Positions 46,515 to 58,590 of a stretch of 64,000 bases of DNA are shown in pieces. Location of the stretch: contig NC_135774.1 of the NCBI RefSeq assembly GCF_028453695.1, positions 9,176,001-9,240,000 on the forward strand, read 5' to 3'. The notes beneath the pieces were generated by a model. It did no database searches and was not told the origin of the DNA. It saw only the letters and a program-made list of their open reading frames with translations. Within the stretch, counting starts at the first letter, position 1; the number at the start of each line of letters is the position of its first letter. The translations under genes and the position numbers were made by a program. This DNA comes from Augochlora pura (lineage: Eukaryota > Arthropoda > Insecta > Hymenoptera > Halictidae).

Positions 46515-46860
46515 TTCTCTCTCACTCGTTCGTCTTTCTATCGTTCTCTCCGTCCGACTCCCTCTATCGTTCTCTCTCTTCCTTTTCCTCCTTTTGCCTC
46601 ATCCTCCACCTCCTCACCCTTCTTTCTCCCATCCTCCCCCTTCTTCCTCCCATCCTCCCACTCACCCTCTGTTCCCCTGATCCACCTACTCCCCTACCGA
46701 CCCAGCAATAGCCCCACCACCACCACCACCGCCACCGCCGCCGACCGCCGACTCTCTCTCCCTTTTTCTCACCTCTTTCTCTTCCCACCCCGTTCGCCCC
46801 TCTTCGCCGAGTCTCTCTCTCTCTCTCTCTCCGTTTCTCCTCTTCCTCTTTCTCCCTGGG
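46461..46860. repeat. 400-base polypyrimidine tract
   Basis: Almost entirely C and T on the plus strand: (CT)n at 46461-46525, mixed TCC/CTT to 46690, (CCA)n around 46711-46735, and (CT)n again at 46812-46832. Minus-strand frames here translate to Arg/Glu/Gly/Trp low-complexity sequence and are not genes. Such tracts can form triplex DNA and often lie near insect promoters. Confidence 0.9.
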
Positions 46861-47800
46861 CCGGCTTTATACACGATACAGACTTTCTGCGGTATTACGT
46901 GGGTATACAGGGTGTCCCGTCTAACGACCCTTATCCAATTCTCGAGTTTTCCAAAATGTTTTTTCGTGGCCCCGCTCCCCCCTCCTCTACTCCGTTTCCT
47001 CCGCCGTTCCTCCTTTGTCCGTGCACGCGGAGGTACCCCCCTCTCCGCCCCCCGTGCCCCGTCCCTACCGCGTCGCGGACCTCCATGGCTCGTCCTGGAT
47101 TTTTCGTTTTTCATTGTTCTCGTTCCGGTTGTTTCGGTCTGTTTCGATTTGTTTGACTGCGACCGGCGCGCGCGCGCGCGCGTCCGCCGCGTTTTCCGGT
47201 GCTTGATCCGCGGAATCTGTGGAAGGATAGTGGGCAGTTTTCGTGGCACATTGTTTTTTAGACTGAATGGGACACTTCGTTTGATCCTGTTGAGTTTATT
47301 TTTTTCGGACTGTATGGTCTAACCCTCTTTGACTCGAATTCGACGCGGTTGGTGAACTCGTGGGACTTTTCTTTTCGGTTTTTCGTCTTTGTGAAGCGAG
47401 GAGAAGCAGTTCGAGGGCGCGGAAGACTTGTGCAGGATCGTGGGAGTATGTTGTGTAAGTATTGCTTGTTGTCAACACGAGTTTTGTGAGGATTGTTAGG
47501 ATATAGTATTTTCGGGTTTTATGAAATGTTATTATGTGGAGTAGGTGAATAAAAACGTGAAATAGGCTTGGTGCTTAACGAGTTAATATTACGATTAGTG
47601 GAAGTTAGAAGTGAGATTTTGACACAATTAGAAAATGTGTGTCAACTACTTTTTGGATTACGCAATTATGGTGCATTCTTTTCTTCGCTCATTTTACAGA
47701 ATTCGTGTTATAATGTTCCAGATATAAAAAGTATATATTATACTGACAAAATATATATAATATGTATGCATTACAATGTTTAAAATAAAAAAATTATATG
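46861..47800. other. GC-rich then AT-rich DNA inside the TIR pair
   Basis: 46861-47350 is CpG-rich with (GC)n at about 47164-47182. From 47450 it becomes AT-rich. A donor-like GTAAGT at about 47456 has no clear partner. No transposase-like frame. Confidence 0.4.
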
Positions 47801-47890
47801 CATGTATAAATATAAATATAATATACATGTGTAAATATAAAAATAGTATACATGTATAAATATTAATATAATATGCATGTATAAATATAA
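47801..47890. repeat. Minisatellite, 25 bp unit, about 4 copies
   Basis: CATGT recurs at 47801, 47826, 47851 and 47876, exactly 25 bases apart, each followed by (A/G)TAAATAT. Confidence 0.9.
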
Positions 47891-49020
47891 ATTCTAATGT
47901 ACAAGTTTATACATACGTTTTGAATGGAAGGTAGTACATTTAAATTCAGGTCGTGGATAATTATTGCTATTTTTTAATTGAGCGGAACTGTTCTGACAAC
48001 TTATATTATGTAAAAATATCTGCAACTTTTCTTAAACAGTACATCGATCTGTCTCAATATTTATTAATTACATATTAGTATTTACCAAAATCAATTTTTA
48101 GCTTAGTCAGAGATGTGCATTGATCTAAAAGGTATGTATACCATCAATATCAGAAAGAAACTTGTAATTAAAATTATATTATTATTTAGCTAGAAGTAAG
48201 TTCAAACAAGTATTATTTATTTGAACGTTTGATTAATGACAAAACTGCAGTGTACTGTATTGCATTGCAAAAGGGAATGCAATATTAAAATAAATAAGAT
48301 TAAAATTGATATTGTTTACTTGCAAATTAAACCAATTCTATTTAACTAGATTCTTCTACATCTTTCTAATCGTCACACATACAGGCAATTAATGTTAATA
48401 ATTGTTTAAGCATTGTTTAACTAAAAATTTATCCTGCTTTATATTACTCACATAATATAATATATTACTAAGTTATCGTTAAATATTACTGACTCAATAT
48501 TAAATGCTAATTTGATCAGTTTTCATAAGATTACTAAATTATTAATCCCAAATAAATAAAAAAGGAACAAACTCTACGATAATTTACATTTAACAAATGT
48601 TCCCTGAAAGAAATAACAAAGTTTTGCCATTTCTTCATGACGAAAATACTCGTCGAAACTAGCTGACTAATTAAAGAGTCATACACAGTAAATGAAAAGT
48701 GAAAAAGAATATAATTTTTAATGCTTCTCTATGAAAAATTCTGATTTATACACAACGTATTTCAATATCTACGATGATTCTATCTAAAAAGCACCTCACA
48801 TGTTTTTAAATTCAAAACGTTCATCAATTACAAATAGTAAAACTACAAAATTATAAAATTTAACACAATCTTTCAGAGGAATTAAGAAAATCGCCTTCCT
48901 TTTGCAAACGGCGTTGCAAACACTGTTTAAACAGCGATTAAAGCATGAGAAAAACAAATTTAAAAGTTTACTTTTAAAAAAAAAATTGAAAAACACAGAA
49001 ACGAATCAATAATTTCGAGT
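47891..49020. other. AT-rich DNA
   Basis: I see no gene, RNA or transposon end. Confidence 0.55.
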
Positions 49021-49605
49021 GAACGAAACACCATCAAAGTTCCATCGTACCCGAGTAGTTTCGAGCGTTTCCTAACACGCCGTAGCGATCAGCTCGATTC
49101 GGGACACCCCGTATACACGTCGGGCGGTAGCCTTCCTCTTTCTCCTTCACGACCGCCACTTTAGATCCGTTGTGTTCCGTCTCCCTCGGTCTCGGGTGTC
49201 GCTCGGCACCGTCCCTTTTCTCCGCAACTACCGACGTCGTCGTCGTCGTCGTCGTCGTCATCGGTATTAGTTTCAGAGTTCGAAACTGACTAACTCCTCC
49301 GCAGGAAAAATCTGAACAGGCGTGACTCTCGGGTCTCGACTCAGTTTCATCCCGGACCGGCGGCGGCTCTCCGGGAGAGATCCGTTCGGCTCTCCGTGTG
49401 CCGCCGCGGCGCACAGGCTTCAGACACACACGCACACCCCGTCGCCGCGCTCCAACCCGCCCGCGCTTTCTCAAGTACGATTAACAATGCCCTAGGAATC
49501 TGTTTATCGGTGGAAAAACCGCCGCGCGCGCGTGCCGTGCGTTCACGTGAAATTGAACGTCGAGTGGCACTCGGTCGAACGAGCAAAACCGAGTTCGCTG
49601 GAGGA

Positions 49606-49632
49606 AAGAGAGAGAGAGAGAGAGAGAGAGAG
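49606..49632. repeat. (GA)n microsatellite
   Basis: About 13 uninterrupted GA units. Confidence 0.93.
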
Positions 49633-49894
49633 CTTCGGTAAAGGAGGAACAGGGAGACATTTTCGCAGTCGAGGATTTTCCTTTCCGCTCCGCGGCTCGT
49701 TTACTTTTGCCAGCCTGCGTCTAGTTGCCCCCCTCCTGTCTTTCTACGGCCGAATCGCTTTTCGAGTTTGACTTCGACGAGTTTCTTTCATTCCATCGTA
49801 AACGACCCGCAGACTTTGATTATGACAAGAGGCGGCAGGGGGAGGGGGTAGGACGCGTGTACGCACGGAGCGCGTGTGACGGAGGAAGAGTTAG

Positions 49895-49899
49895 TTAGA

Positions 49900-49946
<47 letters not shown>

Positions 49947-50096
49947 GGAGTCAGAGAGAGAAATAGAGAGAGTATAAATGGAGACAGTGAGAGAAAGAAA
50001 GACAGAGACAGTGAGAGAAAGAAAATCAGAGGCAGTCTACAAAAGACAGAGACAGCTATATAGAGAGAAAGACAGTGACAGTGAGAGAGAGAGGAA
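49895..50096. repeat. 200-base polypurine tract
   Basis: GATA units (49900-49914), then (GA)n to about 49945, then GAGACAGTGAGAGAAAGAAA-type repeats to 50096. Strongly purine-biased on the plus strand, the opposite of the tract at 46461-46860. GAGA-factor-type binding sites are inherent in (GA)n. Confidence 0.9.
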
Positions 50097-50815
50097 TAGT
50101 GGGGGTGGGGGCAAAAAAGCCTTTACACGGGGCTTCAAGGAAATTTGTCGTTTATGAAAGCACCGGTGGCACGGGAATAACGTGGAAGATCAACCGGCCG
50201 TCGCAAAGAGGCTTCTCGAACCGAAAGGTTTCTTTACGCCGGCTCCGGATTTGCTCTGCCATTGACTTTTAAAGAAGGGATAGAAGCGATTCTTTTAATT
50301 GCGACTCGGTAACGAGGCGCGGGCGAGCGAAGCCTCGTCGTCTACTACGTTTCGATTCAACACGCTGCTCCCGTGATTTGCTCCGTGTGGGAGGACGCTT
50401 TCAATCGCGTACGGCTGATCTTGCCCGGGTAACTTCCGGCATATTCGCGAGCGACCAGCCAGACCAAATTCTTCCATTTACGGATAGCTTTCCATGAAAT
50501 TTTACGTACCGTTGCCTCGCTTTCTTCGAATCCGTTAACGCCCCGCGCGGCGACGCGGCGGAGCTGGTTACCGCGCGGAGAACGAAAGTTGCGATCCTGG
50601 CTTGTTCTCGGGCGTAACTGACTCTTGTTTTATCGAATAAGACGGATCGGATGGCTTTGGTAATGAATTAAGGAAATAGAAGGTGTATAGGATCTAACCA
50701 TTTGCTGTTGAAGCGATTTTAAGTTAAAAATTTTTCATTTAAAGAGATGGAGTGAAGATATATTTCTTCTTTGAATAATTTTTGCTCTTAAATTTTTCTA
50801 ATATTTTTACATTTA

Positions 50816-51065
50816 TTAACCCCTTGCCATACCATTTCCTTCACAGTCACTGCGATTAGGAATTTTTCAATTAATATAATTTCTTAAAAGAGACAGAACA
50901 TTAATGTTTATTCCGTGCCTGAATTTACTAGAATGCTTGAATATTAAAAACGAAGGATTACTATTTTATTCCAATTTCAAAGAACAGAATAACATCCATA
51001 CTTGATAATTTATTACTAGTAATTTCCATCGCTAGTCGGACTCGTCAAAGTACGGCAAGGGTTAA
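50816..51065. mobile_element. TTAA MITE family B, 250 bp
   Basis: TTAACCCCTTGCCATACC at the left; AAAGTACGGCAAGGGTTAA at the right. Inverted termini with small mismatches, TTAA on both borders, AT-rich non-coding interior. A solo family-like end lies at 18844. Confidence 0.8.
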
Positions 51066-52800
51066 GTAATATCTGTGTATCTTCTATTTTAATATTTTAG
51101 TCTAAACTATTGTTATATTTTATATTTGTTAAATTTTAGCGCACGCGAAAAGCGATGCATTTGTGACCACCCCTTGGTACCGTTATAATTCCAGAGGAAC
51201 ATGTGTCGAGTAATAAACAAATGAAGAATTTTATTCAGTCATTTTTATGATGAAATCTCTACTGATCAGTTACGTTGTCTTCGTGAATTTATTTTATTTA
51301 TAACAGTGATTTTACCCTCGAAATCTGGAGGCTCGCTCGTGACTCTCTCAAAGGGTAATAAATACAAAAGTGGCCGCAGTCATAGTTATTAAATATTTAG
51401 GAAAGTACTTTTACAGATGATAAGGAACTATTTCTAACTCTCTGTATATTCGTACGCGGTGCCACGAAAATGCAGCGGATTAATTCATGAAGGAATTTGT
51501 TTTTATAAAGGGGAATACCAACCTGTTCCGCCTTAATTCTGGAAAAGCGTGCGGTTTTACCGCGGCGAGGCAAATGGCGGGCTAGCGCGGCGAATTTGCG
51601 CTTTTAACATATTCCCAAATATGAAATATACATTAGGCGTACATTAGAATTTTATCTCGCCGCTCGACCGCCGAGTTTTGTGCAAGTAGAAACTTTTATA
51701 ACTTGTTTTACGCGTATTGATCTTGAGTATCTCCATTTTGCAATAGCAATGTAATAATTGTTTCAAATTTCCGTGAAATTGTTTACTTTGTTATAAATAT
51801 TACATTTATGTTGTCATACGTTAAAAATGGATAAAATCATCAGAATATTATATTTATATCGCCATATTGGTATTAACGTAAAAATTTGTCAGAATATCAT
51901 ATTTATATTGCCATATATAAATCTTAAATTATAAATCTTCCAGAATATTTTATTTATAATGTCATATTTCATAATAGTATGTGGCTGTTGGAGAACTATA
52001 ATTACGAAATACTCGCATGTAACGAATAAACTAGACATTCGTTAGAGCACATTTTATTTATTTCGTTAAAGCACATATGTATAGGATATATATGAACACC
52101 AAAAATATTAATAAATTTTTTGTAAAACAAAAGTTGTCTCTTTGAAGCGATGATTATACTAGTCTTTCACGGATAACAAATTAAAAAAGAAAACAAACGT
52201 TTACATAGTTCTATTTTGCATAAAAAGGCGCAGTTTCATGACGACTATACTTTGGATCTGTACATGCGGTTATTTACATATTTTTAAACTGTTAAAAGTC
52301 GTACATATTAAGAAATATTAATAAAGTTGCCATTTTATTTTCACAATAAGAAATATTGTAATTGATATATTAAACTTATTCTGGTATTTAAGAAATAATC
52401 TTTAAAAATTCGGGTTTCCTTGAAAATCCACAATCTATCAATAATTAAAAATTGAATAATGTTGATACATATTAATTTTTTGTGAAATCGTCATCAGGAA
52501 GACTTATGGTTAAAATTAGTGACTTCCGAGTGTGAAATCGTTTTCATTAAATTGCGTGAGTATGAATTATTCCAATCAGTTAATTATATACGATTTTTAA
52601 AATAAAATTCAATTAAATCCAACACGCTGAATACGGTATTCTTCCTATTTAAATTATATAATTAATATAATTATTGAGATACGAATAATCACTACTGAGG
52701 TCATTATTAAAGCGTATCAAATATCCTACCAAACATTTGTAACATATATAAACATTTCTCATTCAATATTATCAATAAAACACCGTCACGAACAAAACGC
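51066..52800. other. Mostly AT-rich DNA with a small GC patch at 51430-51710
   Basis: A 3-copy repeat is listed separately. The GC patch has no coding signal. Confidence 0.55.
51836..51975. repeat. Tandem repeat, about 50 bp unit, 3 copies
   Basis: CAGAATAT recurs at 51841, 51890 and 51941 (49 and 51 bases apart), each followed by an ATTTATAT or ATTTATAA word and then CATAT. Confidence 0.75.
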
Positions 52801-53079
52801 GAACACAAATCGAATAAAATAGAAAGAAAGAAAGAAAGAGACGCAGTCAAGTAAAGAGTTAATTAAACGAAGGAAAATCGTTGACAGATTCGTCGTACAA
52901 ACCTGCGACAATGGGATTGGTCCGAGAAAAAAAATTCGCGGTTCACGGGTTGCCGAACAATTTTCCCCGTTGAAACGAAGTTCAAGTATCTGCGTATGAC
53001 TTGGACGGCGCCGTAACTTGTTCGCAGAACGCGAGGAAACTTTCTTTCTTCGCGGTCCCGGCTTTGTTAACTTGACTGT

Positions 53080-53125
<46 letters not shown>

Positions 53126-53602
53126 TCCCCACCTCCCCTAAAAACCCGAAACACACTGGAGATGGCATCAGTTCTTAATTAAAATGCAACCGCCGTACGA
53201 AATATCGTCGAGCAGAGAGGCCTCTTCTTACAAAAGAAAGATGGCCAGATAGAACGGGCCCGGGGAACGTTGAACCTAGGAGGAAGCAAACGATGCCACG
53301 GCTGATTTCGGTTAGTCGTCGTTGTGTTCCATGACTACGCCTCGGTAAGGGAAAACCGGGGTTATCATGACCGGCATGACAAATGACGATCACCGGGTTC
53401 CACCTTTATGCCCGGGAACAGGGCATCCTTTCATCTTTTTCGACAATCTTGGTCACTCGGCTTTTTTTCGGATGCTAATGACACCGGCGACGATGCGACG
53501 GTACCGGGCGTCATCGGATCGAGGTGACTCGAATAATTTCGGTTTCGACGTGTCCGAGAACGTGCGGGCTGTCCGCTTGACGCTTTGGTTAGCAGGAGAT
53601 CG
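52800..53602. other. GC-richer block with (CT)n
   Basis: (CT)n spans about 53084-53127. Plus and minus frames of 72-122 codons read through or beside it and are not accepted. Confidence 0.4.
53084..53127. repeat. (CT)n microsatellite
   Basis: About 21 CT units with one GT interruption. Confidence 0.93.
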
Positions 53603-53670
53603 TTAACCCTTTGCGATCAACGCTATCGTAGATGTTACATTATAACATATATGATTGTAATATATCATGG
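53603..53670 (+). mobile_element. Left end of a family G TTAA MITE
   Basis: TTAACCCTTTGCGATCAACG followed by CTATCGTAGATGTTAC, similar in order to 575-635. No right terminus is visible in the AT-rich DNA downstream. Confidence 0.4.
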
Positions 53671-55255
53671 ACATTTATATTATAAAAATATAAAATTTCG
53701 GGAACATGGTTTCATAAAAATAAAACGAGTTACTAAGACAATTAAGTAAGACTAAGTAATTAGAAAAATAAATAAATGAAAATCTGAATTGATTGAAATT
53801 AAATAACCAAATTTCACTACTTCTATTTATTGATCGATTTTTATTAGTTCCCAAGAACGTTAATAAACTTTGTTAAAAATTATCTTAGCTTTCCATTCTC
53901 GAAGAATAAATTGCAGTTTAGTAGTTTGCAGAGTGTTTGTCATTATTTTTATCATTTTTACCATTACTATTATTTTTATTAATAGGTAATTATTACGGAT
54001 AATTAAATTAGATTACTATTACGTAACTTCCATGTTATTAGGGTGAACGAGGCCACTTCGACTATTTATAACAATTTCATAGTTGAAAATTATATACCCA
54101 GACGGTAAACATTTTCGAAAAATCTGTGCACGATGCGACACAGCTCTTTTTATGCCTCCCATCGCTCGCATAACCTCGCACGCGGCGAAAACGTATCAGG
54201 ATTTCCTAAAATCGCTCCGCCGTCGGTGTATACTTAGAAAATAAAGTACTTCTGATGGTAACTCGGTTATTTTCCGGTTGCCTTCCTATTTCCGCTACAG
54301 AAACGCATCACGTTCCAAGGATCTCCGATAAAACTCCTCGGCAAGTAATCCAGTGAATTCGATCGAGAACAGCGGACTAGATTAAATCCAGAAAATACGT
54401 TTACAAGCTCGTACGTGGCGTTTAGCGCGCTCAGAATTCATTTGCTTTACGGAAATCTTATTTCCTCGATCGGGGGTGGGGGTTGGTCCCAGAGATTGCT
54501 TTTGAAATTCGATCGAGTATTGCCGCTCGGAATGCGGAGATTTCGTGGTTCGTAAACATGAGTACCTCTATCATCTGTATTTTCAAGGTCGCGCGAGTTG
54601 TAGTGCATGTCTTGGAATAATGCAAATTCGATGTTGTTATTTGCAATTTATGGACAAGCTTCATTTACCACAGTTGAAAAATAGAAAAATAAAAGAAGAA
54701 AAATATGAGTCGTGATTTTTTAGTAAGTGTTCTATAAATCTTTGTAATAAATAAAAATCGTCTGAGTTAATTATATAAAACGTAAGGTGGTCTTTTAATA
54801 ATTGTAATAAATAATAGATAAAGTAAGGATATCTTTAAATTCTTCTGACACCGTCACGATTCTGTATTTAAATTATTAATTTCTATCATAAAAGTTAAAA
54901 TTTCGACTTTTCATTCGCTATTAACAATCTTATTAAAAATATATTTAGTACTTAAAACATTATATTAAGCTTATCTCCAAGTTACATTGAATAGAACTTG
55001 TAGTTGTAATAATTTCTTGCAAGGAAAGGAAATTATATTTACCATTTCAGGTAAAAAATTCATACTTAATAAATAATTATGCTTGAAAAGGGTAAAATAA
55101 AAAACAAGTGATACAAAACAACGAATAACAATGATCTGAGACGCTAAAAATTTGAAAGAAGAAAAACGCATCGATGCATATCGTTGCTACTAAAATTATT
55201 AAACGAAACAAATGCATTACATTTTTATTTTACAAGAGATCCTCTCGTCACGCCT
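53671..55255. other. AT-rich DNA with a GC-richer patch at 54110-54660
   Basis: The patch has a 68-codon minus frame (54458-54664) without recognisable features. Nothing else is supported. Confidence 0.5.
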
Positions 55256-55545
55256 GGAAAGAGTTGACTCCAGTGAATTGCGGTAACTTTTTCCTTGGCG
55301 AGAAGGTTGTCTACGGCTTCGTTAATCAACGAAAAACAGAGACCAATCAAGAAGCGAGTACAATGGTCGAGTAGCGGCGCGATAACGAACACGACGCGGC
55401 ATTGGGCGCAAGGGCGTGTCGCCGTCCATGCTCGTTTCCCGATTGGTCCGTGTTTTCCGCTGTTAACTCGTTAACGAAGCCTTCGGCAACATTTTCGTTA
55501 AGAGAAAAGTCGCTCGAAATCGCCTCGTCGAATCGCTCGTTTCCC
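55256..55545. mobile_element. Foldback MITE family J, about 290 bp, with inverted CCAAT boxes
   Basis: The left arm (GGAAAGAGTTGACTCC, AACTTTTTCCTTGGCGAGAA, CGTTAATCAACGAAAAACAG, GACCAATCA in order) is mirrored on the right (GATTGGTCCGTGTTTTCCG, GTTAACTCGTTAACG, AAGAGAAAAGTCGC, CGTTTCCC). The copy at 63174-63477 has the same plan. The spacer is CpG-rich. No TTAA or TA duplication is obvious. Facing CCAAT/ATTGG boxes are NF-Y-type sites. Confidence 0.7.
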
Positions 55546-56094
55546 CTGCACCGGATTTCGTACCACCCCGTAGATTTACCATGAGAATGGGGCTCGCCGC
55601 GGAAATAGCGATTCCTCGTAAAAAGTTTGATCCCGGATCGGATGGAAGTCGTTGAATTGCTTTGAATTTCGATAGGACCCAGCGGCGAGCAAAGAAAGTA
55701 GAACGGGAAAGATAAACGCAAGAAAATTCATACTAAAAGACGGCGGAGTTCATCTGGCGCGGCCGCGCGACCGCTTCGCAAAACCTCGTACCAGAATCAT
55801 CCCGTCATCCCCTGTTGAAACCGATACCCGACCCGAGTGTCTTCGAGTGACTCAGCTTCTCGTCCCGATCCCTCCTCTCCTCCCCGTTTTGTTGCCGAAA
55901 TCGATCGATGTCTCGGCCGATAGGATTAAAGGGTGGAACGATCGTAAAGGAATACCGCGAACGCGTCGGCGTTCGTGCTGCGGATTCTTTTGCGCCTTCG
56001 ACGCCGATAACAATGATGGAGCGATACGCCGAGAAGCCCCGCGCGCAAACGAAACACGACCAGGGCCGGAAACTTCGGAATGGAATGACGTCAC
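55546..56094. other. CpG-dense island ending in a CRE
   Basis: TGACGTCA lies at 56086-56093 immediately before a MITE terminus. Frames on both strands (71-124 codons) are chance-like. Confidence 0.4.
56086..56093. promoter_or_regulatory. CRE palindrome TGACGTCA
   Basis: A perfect 8-base cAMP-response element at the edge of a CpG island. The second of two in the window (the other at 24835). Function is inferred from the motif alone. Confidence 0.3.
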
Positions 56095-56130
56095 TTAACA
56101 CTTTACCGACCGGTAGCCTATAAATCGGCT
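56095..56130 (+). mobile_element. Left end of TTAA MITE family H
   Basis: TTAACACTTTACCGACCGGT is identical over 20 bases to the terminus at 57418. The next bases also match loosely (AGCC/CATC then GGT or TATAAAT). No right end is found nearby. Confidence 0.5.
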
Positions 56131-56373
56131 TTTTTCCCCTACCTTATCTGTAGACTGTGAATCGGTTGTCACGAGGATGTTAAGATGAATGTTAAGATTT
56201 CTCCGTTGCACTTTGATAACCACTACGATGCACGGCGTTTTCGGTGAAAAATAGTTGTATTCAGCGAATTTCAAAGAAAAATCTGCAGGAACAGCGATAC
56301 CTAAAGCTGAAACGTCGTTTTCATTCATAATCAAGGCTATATCGTCATATTTAGTGAAGAATACGGACGAATG

Positions 56374-56550
56374 TTAACCCTTTACACTCGAGTGGTGACT
56401 CTGAGGCACCGCGAAAATTATTACATCGCTACAAAAATAATCTTTATGTTATCAAAGTTTAGATTTGAAAAATTGTTAAAAGTGGAACTGTTGACACGGG
56501 TCACAAGACTCAGTTTCATGTATAAATACTACAACTCTGTAATATGACGC
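56374..56550 (-). mobile_element. TTAA MITE family A, truncated, reverse orientation
   Basis: TTAACCCTTTACACTCGAG followed by TGGTGACTCTGAGG, the hairpin-bearing right end of family A inverted. Then GATTTGAAAAATTGTTAAAA and ACAAGACTCAGTTTCATG match 62854-63098. The other terminus is missing. Confidence 0.75.
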
Positions 56551-56559
56551 ATCGATCAT

Positions 56560-57417
56560 ATTACAGTCAAGGTAAAGAATTATTCGGAAGGTAATACGGC
56601 GAGAACCGAAGTTGTAGTTCGCGTGGAAGTGGGTGGGGGGGGGGGGGGGCTAACATCCGGCACCGGAATATTTCCGGAAGGTTTTACGGCTATCAAAACG
56701 CACGAACCTGTGGTTAGGACGGTTCGTTGCGTCCGCGTTCTTACCGCCGACGTCGCGGTTGTTATCGCCGTCACAACCCCTTCCTTTGTCTTTTATTTCC
56801 GTTTTAACGGCGCCCCGCCGGGAAAACGATGTCACCATCATTTTTTTTTTCTCTCTCTCCTTCGGCTTCTCTCCGCCGTTTCGGCCCTACGCCCGTTACC
56901 TGGTCGAAGATAAGTGTTTCCATTTCACCGGCGACTCGTGTCCCCGAGGCACAATTAGGGCGTTTGTTTTTGCCTCCGCGGAAAAGTACCGGTGTCCTTC
57001 GACTCCTCTGCTGGAACTAATGCGGCGTCGTCCGGGATGAGTGCATCAGTTTCTTCTGCGCCGCGTCCACCGCGTTCCGCGTTCCCCGGAAACCGTTTCT
57101 GTATCTCCGTGTTTGCGGAAGGATTCGCCCCCCGGGTTCGCACCTTTCGGAAATATGCCCGCGGCGCGGAACCGCGGAAATAATTGCCACCAGTCGTGAC
57201 AGCGCTTTAAACGAAGTCCACCGTGAAATCTTCCAACGCGGCGAACGACGAACGAACGCTCGGGGGTTAAACATCGTCTGTAAAGGTTTTCTGTGAGAGA
57301 TTTTGTAACTTCGTGGCGGGACTTGTGTTGTTCGTATCGTCGAATTTTTATTAGGATTTTGGTTTTTTCTTTTGTTTTATATCGAAATTCTTAGGCTTCG
57401 ATTTTATAAACGAACTT
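56560..57417. other. CpG-dense island with a poly-G run
   Basis: Poly-G at 56635-56649 (15 G). Chance frames up to 96 codons on both strands. No gene supported. Confidence 0.4.
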
Positions 57418-57455
57418 TTAACACTTTACCGACCGGTCATCCGGTATTTAATATT
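57418..57455 (+). mobile_element. Second left end of TTAA MITE family H
   Basis: TTAACACTTTACCGACCGGT, identical over 20 bases to 56095, then CATCCGGTATTTAATA. A weak possible right end (GTAAAGTGTACTAA near 58057) would give about 650 bp, which is unproven. Confidence 0.5.
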
Positions 57456-58590
57456 TTTATATTTTCATAACTTTAGCATTGAATAATATTTACTTTGTCT
57501 ATTTTATTTATTTAAAAATTTTTTTAATAATTTTGTAGAACCATCTTACATAACCTGACATGATTACGATAGAAGTGAGTAGGCGAGACACGAAATAATG
57601 GAAAAGTATCAGAAATTTTAATGTCACATTTATCTCGAAGTTAATATTTTAATTATAGTATATATTAATAGTATTAATAGTAGTATATATATTAATAGTA
57701 ATATATAGTAGTATGTATATTAATAGTAATATTAGCATTTTTAATGATAGTATAAAATTACTAACAAAGGGAATAGATTTTTGTTTAACACCTGTCTTCT
57801 ACGCAAACGCAGAAAATTTGTATTCAGCACAAAAATCCACAATCTAATTACAATATATAACGTTATAAAAATTTAACATGATTCCTTTTCATTCAGAAGA
57901 TGTTAGTTAAAAGTACAATTATTAATTTTTATTATAAAATGGAGAATAATATTGCAGTTACTTTACAATGAAAACAGTATGCCGTTCTTATTACTCTACA
58001 TCGACTACAATATACAGTATAATATAAATATCTATAATATAGATAAACGCAATAGTAAGTAAAGTGTACTAATTTACCGATTCGTAATTCTCAGCAAGAA
58101 AAATCATCTGAAATTCTATGGCGTGGACGGGTCTGAACTTCCAGCAATTCCCGGAACGAATTAACCGGTTTTTCCGAGAGCCGCCTACACGAAAATTTGC
58201 ATAGACGTCCGCGCTGATTGGTGATACCGTTTCTAATAACAACCTATAAATTCGAGATACCCGTGGCGCACGTTTCTAAACCGTTTTCCAATTTTTTTTC
58301 TCCGCCGGCGAAATACGGGGCGAGGACAAAATAAATTTCCATTAAAATGAAATTTATGGATCACGAACAAGTCGTTCCGCCGTATCCTTATGCATTCTCT
58401 ATCGCGGAAATAAAATTCTCCACGGCTCCTGGGCCGGCTTTAACATCGCCCAAGACGACGAGAGGCGACAAGTCGATGCGCGTTGGTGTGGAAACCTAGT
58501 TTTTGTTAACGGAAGTTAATTTTTCGAGATCGATGCATCGAAACTTGTTATTTCGCTACCATGATGAAGCACAAAACGGTGATCGTTTAT
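57456..58590. other. AT-rich DNA then a small GC-richer block (58100-58540)
   Basis: TATATTAATAGTA units recur at about 57655-57740. The GC block has no coding signal. Confidence 0.5.

Larger units (their letters stand above)
46903..49116. mobile_element. Possible 2.2-kb element bounded by 17-bp inverted repeats
   Basis: GTATACAGGGTGTCCCG at 46903-46919 is inverted at 49100-49116 with a single mismatch. The flanks share ACGT(G/C)GG-type sequence (left ACGTGG, right ACGTCGG), which may be a decayed target duplication. The GGGTGTCCC terminus recurs widely in arthropod DNA. The interior has no transposase frame and holds a minisatellite, so this could be two independent solo ends or a non-autonomous element. 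Confidence 0.35.
49020..50650. other. CpG-dense island with (GTC)n and polypurine tracts
   Basis: (GTC)n lies at about 49232-49259, (GA)n at 49606-49632, and a long purine tract at 49895-50096. Open frames of 79-146 codons on both strands read through these repeats. Possible promoter region, but no core element or exon is secure. Confidence 0.4.

Noticed and set aside
46564..47249. Minus-strand frames of 74 and 187 codons
   Set aside because: They are direct translations of the polypyrimidine tract (Arg/Glu/Gly/Trp repeats), not proteins.
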